DNA of 64,000 bases from contig SOER01000006.1 in the NCBI GenBank assembly GCA_021646405.1, positions 1 through 64,000 on the forward strand, given 5' to 3'. Position numbers and translations under genes: made by a program. This DNA is from Candidatus Loosdrechtia aerotolerans (GTDB lineage: Bacteria > Planctomycetota > Brocadiia > Brocadiales > Brocadiaceae). The notes under the pieces are model-generated. The model saw nothing but the letters and a program-made list of their open reading frames with translations. It did no database searches and was not told the origin of the DNA. Positions 26,261-34,631 of the stretch are shown one piece after another (the first letter of the stretch is position 1; each line of letters opens with the position of its first letter).

Positions 26261-27628
26261 TTAATCCTGCGAACAAGCTTCTCCCGCTTTTTCTATTTTT
26301 ATTGCCTTTTGTTTTTCCGAGAGATTTTTTATTGTATAATCAAGCCTTTTGAGGGTTTTCTCTTTTCCCAGGAGTTCCATTGTCTCAAAAAGTCCTGCAC
26401 TCACGCTTTTTCCAGTAATAGCTACCCTTATCGGCTGGGCAAGTTTTGAGAATCCTACACCCGTTTTTACTGTTAGGGCCCTCAGGGAGTCTTCCAGTTT
26501 CTCCTTATTGAAATCCTCTACCGACAGGACAGCTGAATATACCTCTCTTAAGAGATCAGTCATTCCTTCTTTTTGCAGGAATTTTTCTCCTGCAGCCCGG
26601 TCATATTCAGGTATATCAACAAAGAAGAATCTTGTCTGGTTCAGCAAATCCTGAAAGGTCTTAAACCGCTCATGATACAATTGTATCAGATTTGTCAGCC
26701 ATTCTGAAGAAATTCCTGTTATATCAATGTCCGATTTTTCAAAAAACCGCCTAACCTCCGGTGTGAGTTGTTCAACAGGTGTATTTTTAATATATTGACC
26801 ATTCATCCAATCCAATTTTGTCGTATTGAATTGTGCACTGGTCTTATTTACACGTTTTAGGGTAAACTTCTCAATCATTTCCTGGATTGATAAGATCTCC
26901 TGATCGTTTCCCGGCGACCAACCGAGAAGTGCGAGAAAGTTTACTAAGGCTTGAGGTAAATAACCCTTATCCCGGTATTCAGTTACAGAGGTTGCACCAT
27001 GACGTTTACTTAACCTTGATCCGTCCTCTCCAAGAATCATAGGAATATGAGCAAATTCCGGTATCTTAAATCCAAGGGCATTATAGAGAGCGATTTGTTT
27101 CGGGGTATTCGATATATGGTCATCCCCCCGAATAATATGGGTAATCCCCATATCAGCGTCATCTACGGTGCAGGCAAAATTGTACGCCGGAAAACCATCT
27201 GCCTTAAGAATTACAAAATCCTCAATGAGGGATGTATCAAAGGTAATCGTGCCGCGGATAAGGTCATTAAGCTCTGTTATCCCATCTTGCATTCTGAAGC
27301 GAATAGCCTTACGACCTTCTGTATCAGTATCATAAAACGCTTTCCCCTGAGCCACCAATTTTTCTGCATATTCTTTATAGATCGCTAATCGCCGGCTTTG
27401 AAAATATGGACCTTCGTCCCATTGCAACCCTAACCATGTTAAGCTATCAAGGATAGCCCGGGTGGCCTCTTCTGTAGAACGTTGCCGGTCGGTATCCTCT
27501 ATGCGCAGGAGAAAAATACCTTTATTGTGTCTTGCAAAAAGCCAATTATAGAGTGCCGTTCGTGCCCCTCCGATATGGAGATAGCCTGTCGGACTAGGTG
27601 CAAAGCGGACTTTAACAAAAGAGTTCAG
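26261..27628 (-). CDS. gltX: Glutamyl-tRNA synthetase, CTG start
   Basis: Charges tRNA-Glu; about 455 residues. The HIGH motif lies in APSPTGYLHIGGARTAL and KMSKS appears as RLSKRHG. In this frame no ATG, GTG or TTG exists between the upstream stop (about 27679) and codon 68, well inside the conserved catalytic domain, so the usual start codons cannot give a working protein. A CTG at 27628-27626 lies 5 bases after an SD-like AAAGGAAG (27641-27634) and gives the N-terminus (M)NSFVKVRFAPSPTG, as expected for GltX. I choose CTG as start. First gene of gltX-thpR-recA-alaS. Confidence 0.9.
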   Translation of the reverse strand: MNSFVKVRFAPSPTGYLHIGGARTALYNWLFARHNKGIFLLRIEDTDRQRSTEEATRAILDSLTWLGLQWDEGPYFQSRRLAIYKEYAEKLVAQGKAFYDTDTEGRKAIRFRMQDGITELNDLIRGTITFDTSLIEDFVILKADGFPAYNFACTVDDADMGITHIIRGDDHISNTPKQIALYNALGFKIPEFAHIPMILGEDGSRLSKRHGATSVTEYRDKGYLPQALVNFLALLGWSPGNDQEILSIQEMIEKFTLKRVNKTSAQFNTTKLDWMNGQYIKNTPVEQLTPEVRRFFEKSDIDITGISSEWLTNLIQLYHERFKTFQDLLNQTRFFFVDIPEYDRAAGEKFLQKEGMTDLLREVYSAVLSVEDFNKEKLEDSLRALTVKTGVGFSKLAQPIRVAITGKSVSAGLFETMELLGKEKTLKRLDYTIKNLSEKQKAIKIEKAGEACSQD

Positions 27629-28129
27629 TGTTTCTTCCTTTCTGTAAAATACTATGTTTACAAAAAATCGTTGTTTCTATAATTTAAAATACACTTCCTT
27701 TTATCTTCAAGAATATGTGAGTAAGGATAGTTATGGAATTTACGAGATTTTACCTGATATTGATTCACTATAAAACCTGATAAGGCACTTACCCTGTAAA
27801 ATCCCTTGTAAGTTTTCTGGGATGACTGCGTGTTGTGAATTAATGACTTCTTTTATTATTCATAATGGAACTTTTTATTCTGCTTAATTGTAATACTATA
27901 TCATAACGGATTTAGAATAAAAGTGTCAAGCGTTTTATTAACCATTCAGAATGAAGAAAATGGGTTTTATTTTGTAAAAAAAGGAGATGGGTAAGGAGTA
28001 CAAACTGAACACAGAAAACCTTCTAAACGTGTGTTATATCAGTGAATTTTTATAAGGGCATTACCGTAAAAAATAGGGGCACGCGTCAACGTGCCCCCGA
28101 TAAAAATGACCTTCCTGAGAAAAAATCTC
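27629..28129. other. Intergenic region between the octahaem gene and gltX
   Basis: About 500 AT-rich bases. The right part holds the octahaem gene's terminator (28068-28097), the rest the likely gltX promoter. No RNA gene or small ORF was recognised. Confidence 0.4.
28068..28097 (-). terminator. Intrinsic terminator after the octahaem gene
   Basis: GGGGCACG (28076-28083) and CGTGCCCC (28090-28097) form a GC-rich 8-base stem with a 6-base loop. On the minus strand it is followed by TATTTTTT (28075-28068). It ends the octahaem cytochrome transcript. Confidence 0.8.
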
Positions 28130-29941
28130 TTATTCAGCTATGCACTCTTCGCCATCATGTTTGCAAGCCGTTTTATCAACATCGCCAGGTTTTCTTCTCC
28201 ACCCAAGGAGTAAATCAGTATATTCGCCATGTTTCCAGAAATCATATGCCTTGTGTTTAATACCTACTTTATCCTCAAGTGCTTTCATCCTTCGTAACCG
28301 GCTCGCCTCATCCTTTATTTTAACAAGCCAACGGTCCTGCAAGAAGGCACCTTTTCCGTAGGTAGCACCATACATAGCTCCATGGGCCATAGCCTTATAG
28401 ATAGCATTTGTGATATAGACCAGCATTTCAAAAGAAAGACGTTCTATATTAGAAACGTTGAACATCCTGGCTTCACCGCCCGGCAACAGGCTAAAAGTAT
28501 AGTGTCCCGCATAATCCGGAGCCAGATCGCTTGGCATTGGATCGAGCATGCCGTCATTGTAAAGATCAATCACAACCTTCATCACTTCACGCCACTTTGT
28601 AAAGCTCACCTTCACGGCCTCATCCATTGCGTTGAGCTGATCTGCTGCGAATCTCGGTGAATGGCATCCTTTACATGTATCAATCCAATCCTCCCTTGAC
28701 TCTTTGTATCGCGGTGCTCCCCGGTCTACAAGGGATGTACCCATATGGCTATAAATTGTGCTGAATTTTTGAGTATTGTGTTCGCCATTCCTCATATGGC
28801 AAAATGCACAGGTGGGAGCTTTATAATTTTCAGGCTTCAGCGGTTTCGACCAATCCCATGAATGCTGATTTGCCTCATAAATCATCCCGTGGTATGATTC
28901 CTTGTACATCTCATACTCATAGTGGTCAAGTCCCGTATGGCAGATACCGCAATTGTTTGGCTTTCTTGCCTCTGCGACAGAAAAATCATGCCTTGTATGG
29001 CATCCATCGCATCGGTTCTCAGCAATGGCATGACACGTAGCACAGGCAGTTACTTCTTCTGCCGGCTTTTCTATATGCCATGCAGCTTCCAATACGTTTA
29101 CATGGAATGCCTGGGTATGCGATCCGATACCACCACTGCGGTGACCTGCCTGTTGTTCCGGATGACACTCACCACAATGCCGCCAGGAAGGCATATACAA
29201 CTGCTGGTGGTCATTTCCATGACATTTGTCACAGCCTACTACCTCTCCTTTTTCATTTGCGGCATGCTTGCTTTGTTTCCATTGTGCAACAATACCAGGT
29301 GTTTGTACCGTATGACACATGATACACTGTTCATTTTTAAATTCGCCGGGTACTTTTTGGGTTGGCGTATAATAATGATCCGGGTCATACCATCGTATAA
29401 CAGGTAAAAAATTGAATAATTTTCCAAACTTACCTTCACCAGGAAACACCTCTTTTGGACCGGTGTAAGTTGCTGTTAGCCCAAAATGATAAAGATCGCC
29501 AGAATCATCGGGACCTATCTTTTCCCCGGTTAATTCAGAAACAATCTGCTGGATCGTTCTCTTATCCGGTGAGTAAGATAGTGTTTCTGTTTCTTCTGAT
29601 GCACAGCAAGCATGTGCTTCATTCTTCGTTTTAGGGGTGGTCTCAGATACCTTAGGTTTTGTTTCGGTCTTTGTTTTGGGGATTATTTCTGACTCTTTAG
29701 ATTCCGTTTCGGAGGTTGTTTCAGAGGCGGCAAGCTTCGTTTCTGTGCGAGAAGCCACCTTTTTTTCTTCCTCCTTCTGGTGAACAACTGGCTGAATAGC
29801 AACTACTGGCTTTTCATTAATAACTCCTGGGGTAACAGCTTCTGTTGTTCTTAAGCCTGTCTGTTTACAACTAAATTGTACTGAGGTAAACAATACCAGC
29901 ATCAGTACTATCAGGACAAAAGATTTCGTTGTTTTACCCAT
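28130..29941 (-). CDS. Octahaem HAO-like cytochrome c, lipoprotein-type N-terminus
   Basis: A 603-residue multihaem protein. Eight CxxCH motifs are at 206, 237, 256, 300, 311, 331, 378 and 423, spaced as in hydroxylamine oxidoreductase-type octahaem cytochromes. Supporting HAO-family segments include HDF (318-320), CHTGLDHYEYEMYKESYHG (334-352) and ERLSFEMLV...YKAMAH near the C-terminus. The fourth haem would be the catalytic one. Whether the tyrosine that cross-links haem P460 in oxidative HAOs is present cannot be settled by eye (candidates Y524, Y528). The N-terminus is unusual: a signal with FSC lipobox (Cys 25), then about 90 residues of Thr/Glu/Lys-rich low-complexity linker, suggesting a membrane-tethered enzyme. 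It is last in a run of small redox-type genes and ends in a terminator. Confidence 0.88.
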   Translation of the reverse strand: MGKTTKSFVLIVLMLVLFTSVQFSCKQTGLRTTEAVTPGVINEKPVVAIQPVVHQKEEEKKVASRTETKLAASETTSETESKESEIIPKTKTETKPKVSETTPKTKNEAHACCASEETETLSYSPDKRTIQQIVSELTGEKIGPDDSGDLYHFGLTATYTGPKEVFPGEGKFGKLFNFLPVIRWYDPDHYYTPTQKVPGEFKNEQCIMCHTVQTPGIVAQWKQSKHAANEKGEVVGCDKCHGNDHQQLYMPSWRHCGECHPEQQAGHRSGGIGSHTQAFHVNVLEAAWHIEKPAEEVTACATCHAIAENRCDGCHTRHDFSVAEARKPNNCGICHTGLDHYEYEMYKESYHGMIYEANQHSWDWSKPLKPENYKAPTCAFCHMRNGEHNTQKFSTIYSHMGTSLVDRGAPRYKESREDWIDTCKGCHSPRFAADQLNAMDEAVKVSFTKWREVMKVVIDLYNDGMLDPMPSDLAPDYAGHYTFSLLPGGEARMFNVSNIERLSFEMLVYITNAIYKAMAHGAMYGATYGKGAFLQDRWLVKIKDEASRLRRMKALEDKVGIKHKAYDFWKHGEYTDLLLGWRRKPGDVDKTACKHDGEECIAE

Positions 29942-30056
29942 AACTTCTTTCTCTCCTCATAATTTTCTTGAACACCGTATACAATGATAAACTGTTTATT
30001 TTCCTATTCTGTAATTACACAACACTATGCCTCCTGATATAAACCATAATTGTTTT

Positions 30057-30293
30057 TCACCTTTTTGTTATTTCAACTTTCCAGACATCAGGCCCTTGTT
30101 CGATATATTTCCAGTCCATTTGTCCTTTCCGCTCAGCATCTAATTGGTACTTTAAGGGTTTTGGATCATGGTCGTTTATCAGGACCATTATCTCCCCTGT
30201 CTTCAGGGCGTCAAATGTATTAAAAATCTTTGGGTGTCTCTCTCTTGGTACAATGTTTCTGACATCAAGTATAATAGGTGAAGCATCACTCAT
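30057..30293 (-). CDS. DUF2249-domain protein
   Basis: A 78-residue TusA-superfamily protein: the start ILDVRNIVPRERHPKIF, the FDALKTGEIMVLINDHDPKPL core and a closing W-K-V-E-I strand are the DUF2249 pattern. Such proteins often occur with nitric-oxide and nitrite-related genes, but their biochemistry is poorly known. A strong SD (GAGGGGG) precedes ATG 30293. It stands between the cupin pair and the octahaem gene. Confidence 0.8.
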   Translation of the reverse strand: MSDASPIILDVRNIVPRERHPKIFNTFDALKTGEIMVLINDHDPKPLKYQLDAERKGQMDWKYIEQGPDVWKVEITKR

Positions 30294-30330
30294 TCTTACC
30301 CCCTCTGTTCGAACGCTTAAAATAGTCTAT

Positions 30331-30639
30331 TTATGGTCGTGGTATGATAGACGCAAGGACAACCATTTGTTCATCCGCTTTTATTCCGTGCGCTTCCATA
30401 CTTTTACACACTGCTACAGAATCCGGTTTGACCTGATATGTTTTATCCCCAATAAGGAAAGAACCCTTTCCTGAGATTACGAGCATTACAACCTGCGGTT
30501 GAGCTGTATGAGGAGGAACCTCCTGTCCCTTTTCCAAACAGAATAAAACCATTCGCATGGCATCACTATCAAACAGGATCTTCGATACATATTTTTCCTT
30601 TGAGAATTCTATATGTTCGCTTAAATTAATCTTTCCCAT
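30331..30639 (-). CDS. Small cupin protein (second copy)
   Basis: A 102-residue single-domain cupin. It has the metal-binding pattern around VPPHTAQPQVVMLVISGKGSF (positions 41-61) and a second motif with EAHGIKA. It is a clear paralogue of the cupin just upstream (shared IxFxKE, PPHxxQ, GKGxF). Only one His is present where classical cupins have two, so metal binding may be altered. ATG 30639 lies 3 bases after the upstream stop; the SD is inside that gene's end. Confidence 0.8.
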   Translation of the reverse strand: MGKINLSEHIEFSKEKYVSKILFDSDAMRMVLFCLEKGQEVPPHTAQPQVVMLVISGKGSFLIGDKTYQVKPDSVAVCKSMEAHGIKADEQMVVLASIIPRP

Positions 30640-30642
30640 TTT

Positions 30643-30945
30643 TTACCCTGCACTTATAGCCAAAACAACCATCCGTTCCACACACCTCATTCCCCTTGAA
30701 GAACCTTCCGGGGCAATGATTACCGAGCCTTTTTCCATATCAATTTTCTGCTCATCGAGCGTAAAAACCCCTTTACCTTCCTTCACGTAGAACACCCCAA
30801 TATTCTGCCCTGCATGAGGAGGTATTTCCTGTCCCGGCTCCATACAAATAAGGGGCATTTTTATCTGCGGCGATGCGTACAAAATGTTCGGGATAAAATG
30901 TTCCTTATGAAATTTTATTTTTTCTTCTAAATAAATTGGCTCCAC
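30643..30945 (-). CDS. Small cupin protein (first copy)
   Basis: About 100 residues, single cupin domain with IPPHAGQNIGVFYVKEGKGVF and a second half ending in SSRGMRCVERMVVLA. Start uncertain: TTG 30957 is too close to the GGAGG SD, ATA 30951 has ideal spacing, and GTG 30945 is the first standard codon at workable (13-base) distance. It forms a tandem with the next cupin and probably a heteromer or related pair. Function unknown; in this block it may bind a metal or small redox ligand. Confidence 0.75.
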   Translation of the reverse strand: MEPIYLEEKIKFHKEHFIPNILYASPQIKMPLICMEPGQEIPPHAGQNIGVFYVKEGKGVFTLDEQKIDMEKGSVIIAPEGSSRGMRCVERMVVLAISAG

Positions 30946-31109
30946 GTTTATTCGCAAACCTCCACATTCTCACAGAATCATTCAATAAATACATCGTATT
31001 TCCGGTATTCCATCTGCCATAAATCACAACTATTTATTTTACCACTGTTTATGCTGATATACCACTCCTCTCCCAGCCTGGAATTCTGTATATGAATGAA
31101 AGTTACATA

Positions 31110-31340
31110 CTATTGAGAGGTTTTGTTAAGCTCTTGTTTCACCACATCATTCAACTCTTTAACAAATTTATCAACATCGGTATTATGCATCATACAAGCA
31201 AGGTTTATATCCTCGGTACCGAAGGAAGGACAATCGAAACATCCTTTCCCAAAATACTTTGCGAATACTGCTTTTGTTGCGGGATATTTCTTTACAACCT
31301 CTCCGGTGCTCATTTTTTTTGTTATGAGTAAATTATCCAT
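31110..31340 (-). CDS. DUF1858-type small protein
   Basis: A 76-residue protein of the DUF1858/ScdA-N type: ITKKMSTGEVVKKYPATKAVFAKYFG in the first half and a GCFDCP Cys pair (about 33-36), with a third Cys near 49. Members are linked to hybrid-cluster proteins and nitrosative stress. SD AGGAGG lies 8 bases before ATG 31340. It is separated by 152 bases from the cupins and by 77 bases from the radical SAM gene. Confidence 0.8.
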   Translation of the reverse strand: MDNLLITKKMSTGEVVKKYPATKAVFAKYFGKGCFDCPSFGTEDINLACMMHNTDVDKFVKELNDVVKQELNKTSQ

Positions 31341-31416
31341 CGTAGTTTCCTCCTATTCAATAATAACTGAAAAGGTTTTATAGAAGACAGAGGGAAGATA
31401 TCCCTCTCCTTTTGCC

Positions 31417-32658
31417 TTAGTTCACTCCTGCAAGGTTTACCTCCTGAACTGCCGTTTCAACAGGTGCGATATCCTCTATTTTTACTGGCAACATCACATT
31501 TGATGGAAGAGGATCAATATATTTTTTCCTGTATGCTTTACTCTGCATACGACATGTAGGATACCTCTTGTTAAAGTCAGGGTGCGATACCATTTTTTTC
31601 CATATTTCCTGAATAGGCATTTCACGTACGTTTCCAAAGCTGATTGGATTGAAATCACAAGGATTGATATCACCATACGCCGTCATATAAAACTGGGATT
31701 GCGCTCCGTAACAACCAACACCACGGGGAGAATTAATTATTGACATGCAGTTTATTCCCATGGGGTGATCCATCTCATGGTATTTTTTCGTAAGCGCAAT
31801 TAATTGTTTCCGGTCTTCGGCAGTTAATATTTTTGATGTATCTTTTAAGAACCGGCCTGATGGTATACAATCAAATATCGTTACCTCAGAAAAACCCTGG
31901 TCCTGTGCGATTTTCAAGAGCTTTTCTACTTTCCCCGTTTTAATACTTTCGCTGGTTGCATAGGTTGATATACCTGTCAGGATACCTGCCTTTCGGCAAC
32001 GCTCGGCCCCTTCAAATGCCTTTTGATAGCAACCGGGCACTTTCCTAAATTCATTATGCAATGCAGGTTCACTGCTGTCGATAGAAATATTTAACGAAAA
32101 CAACCCTGCATGGGCAAGCCTTTGAACATTCTCTTCTGTAAGAAGTAACCCGTTGGTAAATATCATGGTAACGGCTTTTGTTTTATCCACGTGACGAATA
32201 AGATCATAAAGATCTTCACGGAGCAATGGTTCTCCGCCTACGTAAATAACAAGGCTCGCACCAAGATCTAATGACCCATCTACAACGGTTTTTATCTCTT
32301 CTACGGTAAGCTCTTTTTTGGTGAGATCAGTAAAAGGATCGGCGCTGCAGTGGATGCACTGGCATTGACACTTATGGGTTATAGCAAGATTTGCAGTAAC
32401 GGGGAACGCCATCTTATACAGCATCATTCTAAGCTTTCTTTCCAGGAATCGCATCCCTGCCTGGCTGGGAAATGGTGGATTATAAAGGTTGTATACATGG
32501 TTCCCGTTGACTTTGGCAATCACTTTTAAAGAATTTAGCTTTTCAAAAAATTGGTCCACATATGGCTGCAGCATTTTTCCTAAAGTTCCCCCGGCCCTCC
32601 CAACAACCTTTCCTTCAACAACCTCTGAATCGATATGTAAAAAATCAAATGATGTCAT
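31417..32658 (-). CDS. Radical SAM / SPASM protein
   Basis: A 413-residue radical SAM enzyme. Residues 1-85 form an extra N-terminal region. The 4Fe-4S/SAM motif is CxxxCxxC at 97, 101 and 104 (CQCQCIHC, with an additional Cys at 99), followed by GGEPLLREDL. A C-terminal SPASM-like region has GCYGAQ, NPCDFNPISFGNV and CRMQSK for auxiliary clusters. This architecture occurs in peptide-modifying maturases and in the haem-forming NirJ/AhbC-D enzymes. No precursor peptide is seen, while a haem protein lies nearby. SD GGAGG is inside the end of the Gfo/Idh gene (stop-TT-ATG), so it is tightly coupled to it. Confidence 0.85.
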   Translation of the reverse strand: MTSFDFLHIDSEVVEGKVVGRAGGTLGKMLQPYVDQFFEKLNSLKVIAKVNGNHVYNLYNPPFPSQAGMRFLERKLRMMLYKMAFPVTANLAITHKCQCQCIHCSADPFTDLTKKELTVEEIKTVVDGSLDLGASLVIYVGGEPLLREDLYDLIRHVDKTKAVTMIFTNGLLLTEENVQRLAHAGLFSLNISIDSSEPALHNEFRKVPGCYQKAFEGAERCRKAGILTGISTYATSESIKTGKVEKLLKIAQDQGFSEVTIFDCIPSGRFLKDTSKILTAEDRKQLIALTKKYHEMDHPMGINCMSIINSPRGVGCYGAQSQFYMTAYGDINPCDFNPISFGNVREMPIQEIWKKMVSHPDFNKRYPTCRMQSKAYRKKYIDPLPSNVMLPVKIEDIAPVETAVQEVNLAGVN

Positions 32659-32660
32659 AA

Positions 32661-33689
32661 TTAATCCTCCATACTTGACATATGGGCCAATTTAAGGTTT
32701 TTCTCTATTTCACATAAAATATCATTTGCAACTTCAATGGCTTTTAGCCCTTCCTCTCCTGAGACGAGAGGGTCGTTATGCTGTATAACACAACTCACAA
32801 ATGATTCGAGTTCGCACTTGAGTGGTTCATAATCATCCATTTTGATATGCTCAATCTTTAACAGGTCTCCAAAAACATAACCTCTTAAATCGGCAATAGT
32901 GGAGACATCCATTTCGGAGACGTTCAACGACTTCAGGGTCAGCGCCGGCGATTTTCTATATATTAACGCATCCTTTTTCTGATAATCAATGGAAATATAC
33001 GAATCTTCAGAGAATAAGCGTATCTTTCTCATCGGTGTAAGAGATACACGACTTGCCGTGATATTTGCAACGCAACCATTGTTAAACTGAATGCGAACGT
33101 TTGCGATATCTTCTTTATCGGAGATGACATTTACTCCTACGGCATCCAGTTTCTTCACCCTTGAACCCGTTATATGAAGAATAATATCAATATCGTGTAT
33201 CATTAAATCCAATACGACACCAATATCAGCAGAACGAAATGTAAAAGGACTTAAACGATGACATTCAATAAACCTTGGGTTAATAGCAAATTTTTTTATG
33301 GCCACTATTGCAGGATTAAACCGTTCAATATATCCAGCCTGCAGTATTACCCCTCTTGTTTTACTGATATTTATCAGATCGCGGGCCTCAGATGTGGTAC
33401 CTGTCATGGGTTTTTCAACGATTACATGAACCCCGTTTTGAAGAAATTCCTTCGCAATAGCGTAATGGAGTGTTGTAGGCACAGCTATGCTTACGGCTTC
33501 TACTTTATTCAGTATATCTTTATAGTTCAGGTAATAGGGGACGTTGTAGAGCCGGGCAATTTTCTCTGCCTGTTCCGGATGGGTATCAACTACTCCAACC
33601 AGCTCTACTTCGGGTAGTTTTGTATATACCCGCGCGTGTTCTTTTCCTAAATGTCCCACACCAATTACTGCAACTTTTAGTCTTCGCAT
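32661..33689 (-). CDS. Gfo/Idh/MocA-family oxidoreductase
   Basis: A 342-residue NAD(P)-dependent sugar oxidoreductase. The Rossmann start is VGVGHLGKEHARVY, the conserved VEKPM motif supplies the catalytic-region Lys, and the second domain has HDIDIILHITG. It follows lpxA by 61 bases. In some bacteria a Gfo/Idh enzyme beside lpxA is GnnA, which oxidises UDP-GlcNAc at C3 to make GlcN3N-type lipid A. That is possible here, but its aminotransferase partner GnnB is not in the window. Confidence 0.85.
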   Translation of the reverse strand: MRRLKVAVIGVGHLGKEHARVYTKLPEVELVGVVDTHPEQAEKIARLYNVPYYLNYKDILNKVEAVSIAVPTTLHYAIAKEFLQNGVHVIVEKPMTGTTSEARDLINISKTRGVILQAGYIERFNPAIVAIKKFAINPRFIECHRLSPFTFRSADIGVVLDLMIHDIDIILHITGSRVKKLDAVGVNVISDKEDIANVRIQFNNGCVANITASRVSLTPMRKIRLFSEDSYISIDYQKKDALIYRKSPALTLKSLNVSEMDVSTIADLRGYVFGDLLKIEHIKMDDYEPLKCELESFVSCVIQHNDPLVSGEEGLKAIEVANDILCEIEKNLKLAHMSSMED

Positions 33690-33750
33690 TCCAATCTCAC
33701 CCAGATACTCTTATAAAGCATATATTCTCTATTTTGATAAACGATATTGT

Positions 33751-34575
33751 TTATCCGACAGATACCGGCGAGTACCGAAATGCCTCGCGGTATCTTCCAA
33801 ATTTACCCTTATCAACATTTCTTAAAAAATTTATCAGATAACTCACTTCAGGGAAAATATCCTTTTGTTTCTCTAATTCCTCTAAGCTTTTCTTTCTATT
33901 CAATGTATTCTTGCGGAATAGTATTCGAAATGCCTTTTTGATCTCTTCAATCTTCTCCTTTGAGAATCCTTCCCTTTCCAGTCCAATGGTATTTACCTGA
34001 CGTATTTTTGCCGGATGTCCTTCAATTATTACATATGGCGGTACATCCTGAACGATCCGGCTATGACCTCCTACATAAGCATATTGCCCAATAGTAACAA
34101 ACGGCTGTATACCAACGAGGCCCATCAACTTTGCACATCTTTCAATAGTGACATGCCCGCCTAACAATACTCCATTAGCTAAAAGGACATTATTTTCTAT
34201 AACACAGTCATGCGCAATATGTGCATAGGCCATAAAAAAGTTAGCATTCCCTATTATTGTCTTACCTCCGCCACATGCTGTACCTATATTAATCGTTACG
34301 CCTTCCCGAATTACATTGCTGTCCCCCAGGAGCAGGGAGGTGCTTTCGCCATGGTATTTAAGGTCTTGCGGTTCAGCACCCAATACTGCATTAGGATAAA
34401 CAATGTTATTCTTTCCTAATGTTGTATTACCGGTAATCGTCACATGGTTTCTAATGATTGTTCCGTCTCCAACCGTGACGTTTTCACCCAGAATCGAAAA
34501 AGGCCCAACCTCAACATTATCACCCAGGACGGCATCGGGATGTACAATTGCGGTTTTATGAATTTTTATCCCCAT
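33751..34575 (-). CDS. lpxA: UDP-N-acetylglucosamine acyltransferase
   Basis: First enzyme of lipid A synthesis, 274 residues. It is a left-handed beta-helix built of hexapeptides (IHKTAIVHPDAVLGDNVEVG) with the catalytic His region MAYAHIAHDCVIENN and the helical C-terminus GFSKEKIEEIKKAFR. Located between lpxC and the Gfo/Idh oxidoreductase. Its presence indicates an LPS-type outer membrane. Confidence 0.94.
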   Translation of the reverse strand: MGIKIHKTAIVHPDAVLGDNVEVGPFSILGENVTVGDGTIIRNHVTITGNTTLGKNNIVYPNAVLGAEPQDLKYHGESTSLLLGDSNVIREGVTINIGTACGGGKTIIGNANFFMAYAHIAHDCVIENNVLLANGVLLGGHVTIERCAKLMGLVGIQPFVTIGQYAYVGGHSRIVQDVPPYVIIEGHPAKIRQVNTIGLEREGFSKEKIEEIKKAFRILFRKNTLNRKKSLEELEKQKDIFPEVSYLINFLRNVDKGKFGRYREAFRYSPVSVG

Positions 34576-34631
34576 TTTTTCCTTTTCTTTAATATACTCC
34601 CCGTTTTATTTTATGGCATCGTGTATGTGCC

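Noticed and set aside
28922-29407. 161-codon open frame antisense to the octahaem gene
   Set aside because: A shadow of the CxxCH-rich strand; no start signal and no domain.
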